Source of the DNA: Pseudalkalibacillus sp. SCS-8
Lineage (GTDB): Bacteria > Bacillota > Bacilli > Bacillales > Fictibacillaceae
Assembly: GCF_040126055.1 (NCBI RefSeq)
Contig: NZ_CP143541.1
Span: 1,302,001-1,366,000, forward strand
Reading direction: 5' to 3'
DNA length: 64,000 nt
Position 1 is the stretch's first letter. Each line of letters starts with the position of its first letter. The position numbers and the translations under genes are program-made. Under the pieces are notes generated by a model. The model had not been told where the DNA came from. It made no database searches and saw only the letters and a program-made list of their open reading frames with translations. Below are positions 53,073 through 62,909 of this stretch, piece by piece.

Positions 53073-54248
53073 TCACTTTTTGATGCTTATTTTCGAACGA
53101 TTTGTCAGTTGGTATTTTCCTTCTGTCACAACGAGGTCACCTGCTGATAAGTCTTCTTCTGCTATGTGACTCGTCTTTTTTCCTTGTTGAATGATGGTGA
53201 TGTTTCTTTTTACTGCACGTCCATCTTTAACAAGGAAGACATAGACTTGATCTTCTTCATACAGGAGGGCCTCATTGGAAATGGTCAATGCATCCTTCGA
53301 GCGACCGATAGTGATCCGACCGGTTGTGACAGTGTCAGCACTTATCGTCTCTTTTATATCGTCAAGGGGGACAGCAACCGTATAGGAGCCTGTTTCATTC
53401 GGATCCTTTGGTAGTTCATCAATCTTGCTTTTGAACTGTCCAGGAATGTCATCGAATTCCATGACGATCTCCATCGACTCGGTGATTTCTTGAATTTGAA
53501 ATTCATTCAATTGAAAGACAGCTTTCCATTCTTCGTCACTTGATACGATAGCAAGAGGGGAACCGGGCAGAGCTGGCATTCCCTTCTTGACTTGGATACG
53601 GTCGATGGTCCCGCTGATTGGTGATTTGATTTGAGTCGCTTGTATCGCTTTCTTGACTTCATTGACACTTTTTCGAGCTTGTTCCAACTGACTGTTGATG
53701 AGAGGAAGCGTCGTTGCTGTAAGCGAAGCTCCTGAACCTGTGAGCTCTTTAAGCTGTTCAAGAGAGGTAATGATACCCTGTAACCTGTTTTCGTCTTGTA
53801 CTTCTTCTGGTAAGTCAAGACGTTCAAGCTCGTTGATTGTATCATCAAGAACAGATTCAGCCTGAGTTTGAGCTGCCTTTTGCTGTCGATTGGCTGTATA
53901 GATTTGGTTACGAGCATCTTCTAAAGCGCGAACAGCTGCCTGTGCTTGGGACAATTGTTGTTCGAGGTCTCGAGTATCCAAGGAAAATAACAATGTGCCA
54001 GCTTTTATTTGGTCTCCGTTGGCTACATGTATTTTTTTAACTCCAGTAGGGATTGTAGTTGTTATAGGAACCTGTTGGGAAGGCACTGTTTTTCCAACCA
54101 ATTCGATTTCGTTTTGGAAGGTTGTTCTTTTTACTTCTGAAGTCGAGACCGGGATTGCGTTACTCGTTGTATTTTCACTTGTAATCTGATCTTCTGAACA
54201 TGCTGTTAGTAGGACCAGAAGGGATAGGAACATTATTTTGACTTTCAT
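53073..54248 (-). CDS. Efflux RND transporter adaptor subunit (HlyD-like lipoprotein)
   Basis: A 391-residue adaptor. The signal peptide ends in lipobox LTAC (Cys17). A beta-barrel/lipoyl segment (VKKIHVANGDQIKAGTLLFS) is followed by a coiled-coil hairpin (about residues 95-195), the second lipoyl half IKSPISGTIDRIQVKKG and the membrane-proximal domain. It ends 9 nt before the RND pump start, so the two genes form one operon. It should bridge the pump to the cell envelope; no outer-membrane partner is needed in Gram-positives. Confidence 0.9.
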   Translation of the reverse strand: MKVKIMFLSLLVLLTACSEDQITSENTTSNAIPVSTSEVKRTTFQNEIELVGKTVPSQQVPITTTIPTGVKKIHVANGDQIKAGTLLFSLDTRDLEQQLSQAQAAVRALEDARNQIYTANRQQKAAQTQAESVLDDTINELERLDLPEEVQDENRLQGIITSLEQLKELTGSGASLTATTLPLINSQLEQARKSVNEVKKAIQATQIKSPISGTIDRIQVKKGMPALPGSPLAIVSSDEEWKAVFQLNEFQIQEITESMEIVMEFDDIPGQFKSKIDELPKDPNETGSYTVAVPLDDIKETISADTVTTGRITIGRSKDALTISNEALLYEEDQVYVFLVKDGRAVKRNITIIQQGKKTSHIAEEDLSAGDLVVTEGKYQLTNRSKISIKK

Positions 54249-54593
54249 TCATACTCACTCCATTTAAAGAAACATCGTAGCTAACCTTCATTATACGTGT
54301 TTGTATGCTATCCGTGTTGTTCGAGAGGTTACAATCTATGTACGAAATGTTGAAGGGCATAATTTTTTTTGGATTCTTTATATATTGAGTTTATGGTTTT
54401 AAAAAAATACAATAAGGGTATCACAGGTATATATTGTTCTCTTGACAATTCCAAGGAAGATGATAAGAATAATCCCTATACCCCCTATCATCCATATACA
54501 AGATGTAGTATAATATAAAATATGATTAAATAATTTTTTTAAAGTAAGATTCACTATAAATGTTATAAATCATGAAAGGAGACGAATTTCCTT
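54249..54593. other. Divergent promoter region between RND operon and spx
   Basis: A 345-nt AT-rich region. On the plus strand are TTGACA (54442) and a TATAAT (54509-54514) that could serve spx. On the minus strand a TATAAT (54290-54295) lies 42 nt upstream of the adaptor start. No clear ECF-sigma or stress operator is visible, although spx in B. subtilis has several stress promoters. Confidence 0.45.
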
Positions 54594-54989
54594 ATGGTTA
54601 CACTATATACTTCTCCAAGTTGTACGTCTTGCAGAAAGGCTAGAGCTTGGTTGGAAGAGCACGAAATTCCATTTAAAGAGCGTAACATCTTCTCCGAGCC
54701 ACTGTCGATCAACGAATTGAAAGAAATACTCCGTATGACAGAGGAAGGGACGGACGAGATCGTTTCTAAGCGTTCTAAGACTTTCCAAGAGTTAAACGTC
54801 AACCTTGAAACAATGCCTCTTCAAGAACTTTTCGAATTGATGAGTGAGAATCCTGGATTGCTTCGTCGACCGATTATGATTGATGAAAAACGTCTACAGG
54901 TCGGCTATAACGAAGACGAAATCCGCCGCTTCTTACCTAGAAAAGTTCGGACGTTCCAATTGCTTGAAGCACAAAAGATGGTTAACTAG
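54594..54989 (+). CDS. spx: Spx global stress regulator
   Basis: A 131-residue ArsC-fold protein with the redox CxxC at Cys10 and Cys13 ([11 protein letters not shown]). [20 protein letters not shown] contains the conserved Arg needed for RNA polymerase alpha-subunit binding. Spx redirects transcription in disulfide stress and is degraded by ClpXP with the adaptor SpxH, which is encoded at 61965. The SD is AAAGGAG. Its neighbour yjbE is as in B. subtilis. Confidence 0.97.
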   Translation: MVTLYTSPSCTSCRKARAWLEEHEIPFKERNIFSEPLSINELKEILRMTEEGTDEIVSKRSKTFQELNVNLETMPLQELFELMSENPGLLRRPIMIDEKRLQVGYNEDEIRRFLPRKVRTFQLLEAQKMVN

Positions 54990-54997
54990 ACAACACC

Positions 54998-55043
54998 AAA
55001 AAAAGCTTTTGCTTTCCATTACGGTCAGCAAAAGCTTTTTTTT
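54998..55043. terminator. Bidirectional terminator between spx and yjbE
   Basis: AAAAAAAGCTTTTGCT / AGCAAAAGCTTTTTTT stem with a 13-nt loop. Confidence 0.92.
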
Positions 55044-55054
55044 ACTTTCTGATT

Positions 55055-55726
55055 TTAGTTGACGTTGGTTCTTGTTTTTACTCTATTGGAGAGCCATCCG
55101 AATAAAATTACGCCTGAAACGATGATGATGGTAATGAGGATCTCCAGGAAGATATTGTGACCGATAGCTGTTTGGATAATCGGTTCTTCTAAAATCATCT
55201 TTGCTGCGGTATATGCAAGAATCCCGGCTCCAAAATAGACGATGATCGGAAACCTTTCCATGAAGTGCAGAATCAATTTACTCCCCCAAATGATGATCGG
55301 TACAGAAACCAATAATCCGATGATGACGAGTAGAATGTTTCCATGGGCCGCTCCAGCAATAGCAAGAACATTATCAAGCCCCATCACGAGATCAGCAACA
55401 ACGATCGTCTTAATTGCTGCAGAGAGCGTAGTTCCACTCTTTATATCCGCCGCACCATCGTCTTCGGCGAGAAGATTATAAGCGATATATACCAGAAGGA
55501 TACCACCAATCAATAACAAATAAGGAATCTTCAATAGATAAACTGCGACAATGGTCAGTACGACCCTTACGACGATGGCTAAACCAGTCCCGAAAAAGAT
55601 CGCCTTATTCCGTTGATGTTCGGGTAGATTTCGACTTGCAAGTGCAATGACGACTGCATTGTCACCACCTAAGACGATATCAATAGCGATGATGGTTAGT
55701 AATGCGATTATAAATTCTGTTTCCAA
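55055..55726 (-). CDS. yjbE: YjbE, TerC family membrane protein
   Basis: A 223-residue protein with about seven TM helices. The TerC signatures are DIVLGGDNAVVIALA and the repeat DLVMGLDNVLAIAGAA, whose acidic residues bind metal. Members export Mn2+ or load metal onto secreted enzymes. The start is TTG 55726 with AAAGGGG 7 nt upstream. No yybP-ykoY Mn riboswitch is visible upstream. Confidence 0.9.
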   Translation of the reverse strand: METEFIIALLTIIAIDIVLGGDNAVVIALASRNLPEHQRNKAIFFGTGLAIVVRVVLTIVAVYLLKIPYLLLIGGILLVYIAYNLLAEDDGAADIKSGTTLSAAIKTIVVADLVMGLDNVLAIAGAAHGNILLVIIGLLVSVPIIIWGSKLILHFMERFPIIVYFGAGILAYTAAKMILEEPIIQTAIGHNIFLEILITIIIVSGVILFGWLSNRVKTRTNVN

Positions 55727-55814
55727 AAGGATTCCCCTTTCTATATATCCTGAGGGTTCATGAAATAATACAAGCAACTGACATTCGCAAACCCAAGATT
55801 TCCCTCAGAAACAC

Positions 55815-55843
55815 TTGACGTTCGTAGCGAATCCACGTACAAT
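55815..55843 (+). promoter_or_regulatory. Near-consensus sigma-A promoter 300 nt upstream of mecA
   Basis: TTGACG (55815-55820), 17-nt spacer, TACAAT (55838-55843). It points to mecA, which would give a 5' leader of about 295 nt with no ORF of its own, or a separate small RNA. A second -10 (TATAAT, 56063-56068) lies closer to the gene. The gap 55727-56145 holds no other recognised feature. Confidence 0.5.
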
Positions 55844-56145
55844 TCACAAAAAAGTATGTACAAACAGTAGAACGTTGAAAGTATAAAATAGTTTTTTGAA
55901 GCAGTCAAGGTTAAGATGCACAGTTAACGGGCCTATTTTGAGCAAAAGCAAAAAATGGTCATGCATTTTTATTTCATTCCTCAACTATTTATCATAGAAT
56001 AGAAGTACAAGAAACTCCAACTTTTAGATAAACGATTCAGCAAGACCCAAATCGGGAATACCTATAATAAGGAAGATAATTTTCACATTACAGGGGTTCA
56101 ACATCTCTTCCAGGTATTAATCTGGATCGAAGGGAGAGAAACACC

Positions 56146-56817
56146 ATGGAAATAGAACGTGTAAACGAGTATACGATTAAGTTTTTTATAACATATCACG
56201 ATATAGAGACAAGAGGTTTCGATAAGGAAGAAATTTGGCAAAACCGTGAAAGAGGAGAAGAACTCTTCTGGGAAATGATGGATGAAGCGCATCAGCAGGA
56301 ACAGTTCTCATTAGAAGGGCCGCTATGGATTCAGGTCCAAGCGCTGGATAAAGGGTTGGAGATTCTCGTTACGAGAGCATCCCTATCACAGGATGGTTCG
56401 AAATTGGAACTTCCGATCTCTGATGATAAGCAAGTCGACCTTCCAGTAGATGATAATATCGAGAAAATGCTTGACCATCACTTCAACGCCGATGACGATT
56501 CGGAGAATGCTGATGATGACGAAGATTATTTATCATTCATGATCCGTTTCTCTGATATCGAAGATGTAATTGCGTTAAGTCATACGATTGAATCTGATTC
56601 CTTCACTGATTGTCTGTATCATTATGAAAACAAATATTATCTGTACGTAACCTTTTATGAAACGTTCAGTGAATCTGAACAAGATGATGTGTTGAGTCAA
56701 ATGCTTGAATATGGTGATGAAACAGAGCTTACTGTTTACCGTATAGAGGAATATGGCAAAGTGATTCTAGCTGAAAATGCACTGGAACAATTGAACGGGT
56801 ATTTTCCTGAGAAGTAG
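56146..56817 (+). CDS. mecA: MecA, ClpC adaptor protein
   Basis: A 223-residue adaptor. The N-terminal substrate-binding domain begins MEIERVNEYTIKFFITYHDI, a long acidic linker (about residues 95-135) follows, and the C-terminal ClpC-binding domain has IRFSDIEDVIALSH and LYHYENKYYLYV. It delivers ComK and other clients to ClpCP, keeping competence off. Its neighbour further downstream is coiA, as in B. subtilis. The SD is a weak AGGGAGAG. Confidence 0.95.
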   Translation: MEIERVNEYTIKFFITYHDIETRGFDKEEIWQNRERGEELFWEMMDEAHQQEQFSLEGPLWIQVQALDKGLEILVTRASLSQDGSKLELPISDDKQVDLPVDDNIEKMLDHHFNADDDSENADDDEDYLSFMIRFSDIEDVIALSHTIESDSFTDCLYHYENKYYLYVTFYETFSESEQDDVLSQMLEYGDETELTVYRIEEYGKVILAENALEQLNGYFPEK

Positions 56818-56820
56818 TGG

Positions 56821-56861
56821 AACGCCGATTTTCGTCTGAATTTCGGCGTTTTCGTTTTTTA
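56821..56861 (+). terminator. Intrinsic terminator after mecA
   Basis: AACGCCGA / TCGGCGTT stem, 14-nt loop, then TTCGTTTTT. Confidence 0.85.
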
Positions 56862-56919
56862 CATCAATCATTGTTGCAGTGGTCATTTTTTATTTTTTAG
56901 GACTTGAGGGATTGTCGTC

Positions 56920-58434
56920 ATGTTTAAGAAAACGTTGCAGGTTCTTTTGTTCATCATACTTATCGTTACAGTATTCATCCTGACCAAACCGTATTGGGAA
57001 AACTGGATTCTTGGTGCATTAAGTCTCTTTTTTACTTTTTCAGCCTTGTTCATAGGCATTGTAATCTTCCTTGAAAACCGACACCCTTCACAAACCTTGA
57101 CGTGGTTTGTCGTGTTGGCTGCATTTCCGCTTGTCGGGTTCTTCTTTTATATGCTATTTGGAAGGAACTACAGGAAAAAGAAAATGTTCGACCAAAAAGC
57201 GTTGACGGATGAAGAAGCATTCTCAAGATTTGAACAGAATCGTCCGATCGATGATGCACAATTGCAAATGATGGGTGATCACCAGAGATTATTGTTCAAA
57301 TTGGCACAAAGACTTGGTAAAAGTCCGATATCCTTCAATACGGAAACCAAAGTGCTTACAAATGGTGAAGAAACGTACCGATGGATTATAAAAGAATTGA
57401 GAAATGCTAAGGAACACATACATATGGAGTATTATATCGTCAGAGACGATAAGATTGGCCGAGAGATCCAGGAAGTCCTCATTGAAAAAGCGGAGGAGGG
57501 GCTGGAAGTACGGTTTTTATATGATGCTGTCGGCAGCTGGAATTTATCGAGAGGGTATATTGACACCTTACGTAAAGCTGGGGTACAAGCTGTTCCATTT
57601 CTTCCTGTAAAGCTCCCGCTACTGAATAATAAAATCAACTACCGTAATCATCGAAAAATCGTTGTGATTGATGGAAATCTTGGATTTGTCGGTGGTCTGA
57701 ATATTGGAGATGAGTATCTTGGACTCAATCCTTCATTTGGATTCTGGCGTGACACTCATCTGATGGTAAGTGGGGAAGCGGTCCGGAGCCTTCAGTTGAT
57801 CTTTTTACAGGATTGGTATTCAATGACTGGAGAAACTTTACTTGAGCCGAATTACCTTTCTCCGGAAATCCCGACGAAGGCAATAAGTGGCGGGGTCCAG
57901 ATGATTTCAGGGGGACCTGATCATCAGTGGGACGTCATTAAGAAGCTTTTTTTCTCAATGATCATCTCCGCCAAAAAGTCGATATGGATCACTTCGCCTT
58001 ATTTCATACCTGATGAAGATATTTTGAATGCGCTCCGTGTAGCGGCTTTAAGTGGGATTGACGTCCGTCTCCTGTTTCCTGCCAAGCCGGACAAACGATT
58101 ACCTTTTTATGCCTCCAGGTCCTATTTCCCGAGCTTACTGGAGGCAGGTGTACAAATTTATGAATACAATAAAGGGTTCCTGCATAGTAAGATCATCATC
58201 GTGGACAATGAACTTGCCTCTATTGGGACGGCGAACATGGATATGAGAAGCTTCCACTTGAATTTTGAGGTGAATGCCTTCTTATATCGAACAGAGAGTA
58301 CCATGGATCTAGTTGAGGACTACTTAATGGATCTTGAGGATTCGACTCAGCTCGTCCATGAATCCTTTGCCAACCGACCTTTCTATTACAAACTGATTGA
58401 ATCGACATCGAGGCTGTTATCTCCGCTGTTGTAA
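56920..58434 (+). CDS. cls: Cardiolipin synthase
   Basis: A 504-residue membrane enzyme that joins two phosphatidylglycerols. Two or three N-terminal TM helices (about residues 5-75) precede two PLD domains with HKD motifs NHRKIVVIDGNLGFVGG and LHSKIIIVDNELASIGTANM. It resembles ClsA/YwnE. It is inserted between mecA and coiA, which are close neighbours in B. subtilis. Confidence 0.94.
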   Translation: MFKKTLQVLLFIILIVTVFILTKPYWENWILGALSLFFTFSALFIGIVIFLENRHPSQTLTWFVVLAAFPLVGFFFYMLFGRNYRKKKMFDQKALTDEEAFSRFEQNRPIDDAQLQMMGDHQRLLFKLAQRLGKSPISFNTETKVLTNGEETYRWIIKELRNAKEHIHMEYYIVRDDKIGREIQEVLIEKAEEGLEVRFLYDAVGSWNLSRGYIDTLRKAGVQAVPFLPVKLPLLNNKINYRNHRKIVVIDGNLGFVGGLNIGDEYLGLNPSFGFWRDTHLMVSGEAVRSLQLIFLQDWYSMTGETLLEPNYLSPEIPTKAISGGVQMISGGPDHQWDVIKKLFFSMIISAKKSIWITSPYFIPDEDILNALRVAALSGIDVRLLFPAKPDKRLPFYASRSYFPSLLEAGVQIYEYNKGFLHSKIIIVDNELASIGTANMDMRSFHLNFEVNAFLYRTESTMDLVEDYLMDLEDSTQLVHESFANRPFYYKLIESTSRLLSPLL

Positions 58435-58443
58435 TAAAATATA

Positions 58444-58478
58444 AAAAGAACCTTCCAAACATTGGAAGGTTCTTTTGT
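58444..58478 (+). terminator. Intrinsic terminator after cls
   Basis: AAAAGAACCTTCCAA / TTGGAAGGTTCTTTT stem with a 3-5 nt loop. Confidence 0.9.
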
Positions 58479-58530
58479 TTATCTGGCGAATACCAACTGT
58501 ATGAAATAATTCCATAAGAGGGGTGGTTCC

Positions 58531-59721
58531 TTGTTAACCGCTTTAAGAGAAAATGGTGAACTCCTTAATCTTGCTATTCCTCAGAAAAAATCGACACTTC
58601 TGGATATGAAGAATAACGAACAGTTCCGATGTCCGGTGTGTAAGAGAAAGATGATGATTCGTCTCGGGGAAAAGCGGATTTGGCATTTCTCACATGAAAA
58701 AGGCAGTATATGTCGTGCTGATTTTGAACCTGAGTCCATGTATCATTTGTTTGGGAAGAAACAACTGTACCAGCAGCTGGTAAATCAATCTCTAAATGTC
58801 GAATTGGAAACGTATTTACCGCACCTTAAACAGCGCCCAGATTTGTTTGTGACGAATCTATCTCCACCTATTGCCATTGAATATCAATGTGCAACGATTC
58901 CCACCGATCTCCTCTTCAAACGAACCACCACCTTCCTGAAAGCAGGTATTCTCCCTTATTGGATCCTTGGAAAGAAAAGACTTAACAACGTTTCAAATCA
59001 TCTTTATCGCTTTGATGAGCTGTCTGTCCAAGCTCTCTGTTGGATTGAACGATCAAACTCTTCTCCCTTTCTACTGTATTATTGTCCTCTCACTTCAGCG
59101 TTCACGATGTTATATGGAATTTTCCCCTTTTCAACGAATACATTTTTCGCTTTACATGAAATATTCTCTTTAAACCGATTCAAACTTCCCTTCTTTTTAA
59201 AAAATCCATCTTTACGTTTTCCAAACGAGTTTGTAGACCTGTGGATCCAGAAATTGACCAATGCCAGACTTTATTTACATGTTAATAAACAAGCCTCAGT
59301 TATATCCTTGAAACGGATGTTCTTGAATAGAGGAATCACGCCTTGCCTTTTTCCGTTAGAAGCTGGAATGCCATTGAAACATGGGATATGGTTCGAGACA
59401 CCAGCGTATGTTTGGCAGAGTGTCTTTTTGGTTGAAATCCTTCATCCATTTCCGTTAGATACTTCTTTTGAATTCAGAGATGTGTATAGAGGATTTGTAA
59501 CTCATATGCCCATCTATAAAATCAAAATCCGTAAGGGATTGAATATGCCAGATAGCCATTTCTCCTATGCACTCATGGATTACCTTTGCTGGTTGAGTAA
59601 AATTGGGATCCTGAAGAAAACTGGGAAGGCAACATTCCGGAAGAAAAAAGAGATTCGATTTCCAAACACGATTGAAGGAGTGGAAGATAAGGTCAGACAA
59701 ATGATTCTTTCGTGTAGATGA
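58531..59721 (+). CDS. coiA: CoiA, competence protein
   Basis: A 396-residue protein. A zinc-binding N-terminus (FRCPVCKRKMMIRLG) precedes the nuclease-like core (LKQRPDLFVT, IAIEYQCATIP), the Asp/Glu-x-Gln pattern of PD-(D/E)XK-type CoiA proteins. It promotes recombination of incoming DNA during natural transformation. The start is TTG with GAGGGG about 7 nt upstream. It is followed by pepF, as in many Firmicutes. Confidence 0.9.
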   Translation: MLTALRENGELLNLAIPQKKSTLLDMKNNEQFRCPVCKRKMMIRLGEKRIWHFSHEKGSICRADFEPESMYHLFGKKQLYQQLVNQSLNVELETYLPHLKQRPDLFVTNLSPPIAIEYQCATIPTDLLFKRTTTFLKAGILPYWILGKKRLNNVSNHLYRFDELSVQALCWIERSNSSPFLLYYCPLTSAFTMLYGIFPFSTNTFFALHEIFSLNRFKLPFFLKNPSLRFPNEFVDLWIQKLTNARLYLHVNKQASVISLKRMFLNRGITPCLFPLEAGMPLKHGIWFETPAYVWQSVFLVEILHPFPLDTSFEFRDVYRGFVTHMPIYKIKIRKGLNMPDSHFSYALMDYLCWLSKIGILKKTGKATFRKKKEIRFPNTIEGVEDKVRQMILSCR

Positions 59722-59840
59722 AGGATAATAGAGGTGGTGCTAGAATTTATATGTAGTAGGTATGTTTTGTAATTGATGAAGGATACCTTTACCATTGACC
59801 TGTAACCGTTAATCGGGAAAAGAAGGAGGATGTAATCATT

Positions 59841-61661
59841 ATGGCAGAACAAGCAGTAAAATCACTTCCTAAAAGAGAAGAAATACCAGTTAAGGATACG
59901 TGGGATCTTGAAGCTATTTTTGAAACTGATGAGGTATGGGAGGCTGAATTCAAGAAAATAAAAGAGTTGATCCCTCAAATTGATCAGTATCAAGGAAAGC
60001 TTGGAGAATCAGCAGATGTTTTGTATGAAGCTTTACAATTACAGAATGAAATCACAATGCGTTTAGGAAAGCTCTATACATATGCTCATATGCGTTATGA
60101 TCAAGACACGACAAATTCATTTTATCAAGGGTTGAATGACCGTGCTTCATCTTTAGCAACTGAAACGAGCAGCCACCTTTCATTCATTGTGCCGGAAATC
60201 CTTTCGCTTGAAGAAAGTATTATCCGCTCTTTCGTTGAAGAAAAAGAAGAATTGAAGCTTTATGAACATATGCTTGATGAAATCAATCGAAGTCGACCGC
60301 ACGTCCTTTCCCAAAAGGAGGAAGCACTTCTTGCAGGAGTCAGTGAGGTTACAAACAGCTCCAGTAATACTTTTGGAATGCTGAATAATGCGGATATGAA
60401 ATTTCCGACGATCAAGGATGAAAATGGGGAAGAAGTCGAAATAACGCATGGCCGTTATATCAGATTCTTAGAAAGTGATAATCAAGAAGTCCGCAAGAAT
60501 GCCTTTGAGGCAATGTACGGTACGTATGATAAGTTCAAGAATACATTTGCTAGTACCTTGAGTGGGACGGTCAAGAAAGACAACTTTAATGCACGAGTAA
60601 GAAAATACGATTCTGCGAGACAGGCAGCGTTGGATTCGAACAATATTCCAGAACAGGTCTACGATAATCTGGTTAAAACGGTGAACGATAATCTTCATCT
60701 GTTGCATCGTTATGTGAGGCTCCGTAAGAAAGCTCTGGAGCTTGATGAGCTTCATATGTATGACCTTTATACCCCGATTGTGAAGGATGCTAAGATGGAA
60801 ATTCCTTATGATGAAGCGAAGGAGCTTGTCCTGAAGAGTCTTGCACCGATGGGTGAAGGGTATGTCGATATCGTACGAGAAGGCTACGAGAAGAGATGGA
60901 TCGATGTACAAGAGAATGTTGGTAAGCGAAGTGGTGCCTATTCTTCTGGAGCGTACGGAACGATGCCATACATCTTGATGAACTGGCAGGATAACGTGAA
61001 TAATTTGTTCACACTTACTCACGAAATCGGTCACTCCGTGCACAGCTATTACACAAGGGAAACACAGCCATATCCATATGCGAACTATTCCATTTTTGTC
61101 GCAGAGGTTGCTTCCACGTGTAATGAAGCATTGCTGAACGATTACTTGCTGAAAAATACTGAAGATAAGAAGAAAAAATTATACTTATTGAATCATCATC
61201 TTGAAGGATTCCGTGGAACTGTCTTCCGCCAAACGATGTTTGCAGAATTCGAACAGTTGATCCATGAACGTGCGGCTGAAGGTGAAGCGTTGACACCTGA
61301 ATTATTGACAAAGCTATATTATGAGTTGAATGAAAAATACTTCGGAGAAGATATCATCATCGATGAAGAAATTGGATTAGAGTGGGCAAGAATTCCTCAC
61401 TTCTACTACAATTACTATGTCTATCAATATGCAACTGGATTCAGTGCTGCCGCTTCCCTTTCTAAACAAATTCTTGAAGAGGGAGAACCAGCAGTCGAAC
61501 GCTACCTCGAATTCTTGAAGGCAGGAAGCTCGGATTATCCGATCGAAGTCTTGAAAAAGGCAGGCGTGGATATGACAAGCAGTAAACCAATCGAAGACGC
61601 ACTATCTGTGTTTGAGGAAGTATTGGATGAAATGGAAAAATTGCTGTTTGAAGAACAATAA
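59841..61661 (+). CDS. pepF: PepF, oligoendopeptidase F
   Basis: A 606-residue M3 metallopeptidase. The zinc motif is FTLTHEIGHSVH with a third ligand in SIFVAEVASTCNE; the long helical N-terminal part is typical (ITMRLGKLYTYAHMRYD). It degrades peptides of about 6-18 residues in the cytoplasm, following Opp uptake or proteasome-like turnover. The SD is AGAAGGAGG. Confidence 0.96.
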   Translation: MAEQAVKSLPKREEIPVKDTWDLEAIFETDEVWEAEFKKIKELIPQIDQYQGKLGESADVLYEALQLQNEITMRLGKLYTYAHMRYDQDTTNSFYQGLNDRASSLATETSSHLSFIVPEILSLEESIIRSFVEEKEELKLYEHMLDEINRSRPHVLSQKEEALLAGVSEVTNSSSNTFGMLNNADMKFPTIKDENGEEVEITHGRYIRFLESDNQEVRKNAFEAMYGTYDKFKNTFASTLSGTVKKDNFNARVRKYDSARQAALDSNNIPEQVYDNLVKTVNDNLHLLHRYVRLRKKALELDELHMYDLYTPIVKDAKMEIPYDEAKELVLKSLAPMGEGYVDIVREGYEKRWIDVQENVGKRSGAYSSGAYGTMPYILMNWQDNVNNLFTLTHEIGHSVHSYYTRETQPYPYANYSIFVAEVASTCNEALLNDYLLKNTEDKKKKLYLLNHHLEGFRGTVFRQTMFAEFEQLIHERAAEGEALTPELLTKLYYELNEKYFGEDIIIDEEIGLEWARIPHFYYNYYVYQYATGFSAAASLSKQILEEGEPAVERYLEFLKAGSSDYPIEVLKKAGVDMTSSKPIEDALSVFEEVLDEMEKLLFEEQ

Positions 61662-61671
61662 TACGAAATCA

Positions 61672-61702
61672 AAAGGGCTGACATTCGTCAGCCCTTTTAT
61701 AT
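61672..61702. terminator. Terminator shared by pepF and convergent small gene
   Basis: AAAAGGGCTGAC / GTCAGCCCTTTT stem with a 4-nt loop. Confidence 0.9.
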
Positions 61703-61879
61703 TTTGAAGCCTTTGAATTTATTCCGATTGTTGAAACGGACCAATAGATGGAAGATGGACAGAAAGAGTAGAGGGGTGGCGATGAACAAAGGGAAGATTT
61801 TTAATAAACCAAGGACGACAAGAACAAAGCTTACAAGCACGGCAAAGAGGCCGATCAACGTTCTATAGGTGACTGGCAT
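61697..61879 (-). CDS. Small membrane protein, 60 residues
   Basis: Two hydrophobic segments (about residues 7-27 and 30-45) and a basic end NNRNKFKGFKI. AAAGGAG with a 9-nt spacer selects ATG 61879 over the adjacent ATG 61888. No family is recognised. Confidence 0.6.
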   Translation of the reverse strand: MPVTYRTLIGLFAVLVSFVLVVLGLLKIFPLFIATPLLFLSIFHLLVRFNNRNKFKGFKI

Positions 61880-61949
61880 ATTATCCATCTCCTTTCCTTA
61901 CTATCGTATGAGTGCTTCCTGAAAACATGCTTATGGGTAGCGGAAGATA

Positions 61950-61978
61950 TAAAAAAGCCATCCTTTAAGAGGATGGCG
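61950..61978 (-). terminator. Terminator of the yjbI-spxH operon
   Basis: GCCATCC / GGATGGC stem with the spxH stop codon in the loop, followed by TTTTTT on the minus strand. Confidence 0.85.
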
Positions 61979-62885
61979 ATTGAATATAACGCCAGAACGT
62001 ACCATGTTTTACAGGAACCCGCTCGACGATTTGTTGTAATGTCAGTTTCTTCATTTCGTTTTCCACTTCGCGATAGGAAAGGTTGTAGACCTCAGAAATT
62101 TCCTTTGTAGCAACGAATCCATATCTCCTCAAAAACTCTTCTAATGGAGGTGGAGAGCATTTTTCAGGTAATTCGCCAAGAAGTTCTTCCAGAATATGCA
62201 CGTAAACATCATAGGAATACATCCCTGTTATTTTGATTCCTTCATTGGACGTATCACTGAAAAAAACGAGGGACGGAAGTTGATTGACTTCCATTTCTTG
62301 AGTGGTTTTCACGTCGCATTGGAATGCTTTCACAGCTGTTTCAGAATGTAGGTCTTTCTTGAATTCTTCTACATCCAAACCTGCTTCCTCCGCACAGCTT
62401 GTGAGGACGTCCAGCTTTGTGATGTTCTGCTTTTGCAAGAAGAGGACTTCTCTCAGTTTCCGTAAGAAAAGCATCCCGCTTGTTTTACCTTGTAGTTCTG
62501 CAGCTTTTACAGCTATTGATGCGATATAGGGAGTCTGAATTGGATCTTCAAACCAAACGTCACCATCACATGACATACCTGATCGATTGGCCGTAATCTC
62601 CCATTTCTTTGCGACATCTTCCTTTGTACACATCCCGTTTCGTTTCTGGACGACAGAATTCCAATAATCGATACGTCCGCCCATCAGATGTCTCAAGCGA
62701 AAATGGGTGCCGTATTCGATTTGCAGTTTTTTTATTACGGGTTCCAGCCCCCAGCATTCTGGACATAAAGGATCCACGAATGAATAGATTTCAATCGGTC
62801 GTTTCTTGGGAGAAAGAGGAAGTTCGCACTCTTCACATTCAGTTTCAGATGACATTTTTGTGTTCGATCCATTTTCAAGTGCCAA
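61965..62885 (-). CDS. spxH: SpxH (YjbH), ClpXP adaptor for Spx
   Basis: A 306-residue DsbA-like thioredoxin-fold protein. The CxxC is in [14 protein letters not shown], matching SpxH; a zinc-binding N-terminus has CEECELP. The C-terminal helices (about residues 240-300) are as in YjbH. It delivers Spx to ClpXP, and its own aggregation or oxidation releases Spx. The TTG start has AAAGGAG with an 8-nt spacer. The gene lies 24 nt after yjbI, as in B. subtilis. Confidence 0.93.
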   Translation of the reverse strand: MALENGSNTKMSSETECEECELPLSPKKRPIEIYSFVDPLCPECWGLEPVIKKLQIEYGTHFRLRHLMGGRIDYWNSVVQKRNGMCTKEDVAKKWEITANRSGMSCDGDVWFEDPIQTPYIASIAVKAAELQGKTSGMLFLRKLREVLFLQKQNITKLDVLTSCAEEAGLDVEEFKKDLHSETAVKAFQCDVKTTQEMEVNQLPSLVFFSDTSNEGIKITGMYSYDVYVHILEELLGELPEKCSPPPLEEFLRRYGFVATKEISEVYNLSYREVENEMKKLTLQQIVERVPVKHGTFWRYIQSPSS

Positions 62886-62909
62886 TGGTTATTCTCCTTT
62901 CTCTCGTTC

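Noticed and set aside
52789..53169. 126-residue plus-strand ORF across the RND pump and adaptor junction
   Set aside because: Antisense to two clearly identified genes; no SD or domain.
55727..55870. Possible yybP-ykoY (Mn) riboswitch upstream of yjbE
   Set aside because: No recognisable conserved loops or terminator in the leader.
60468..61043. 191-residue minus-strand ORF in pepF
   Set aside because: Antisense to the PepF zinc-site region; no SD or family.
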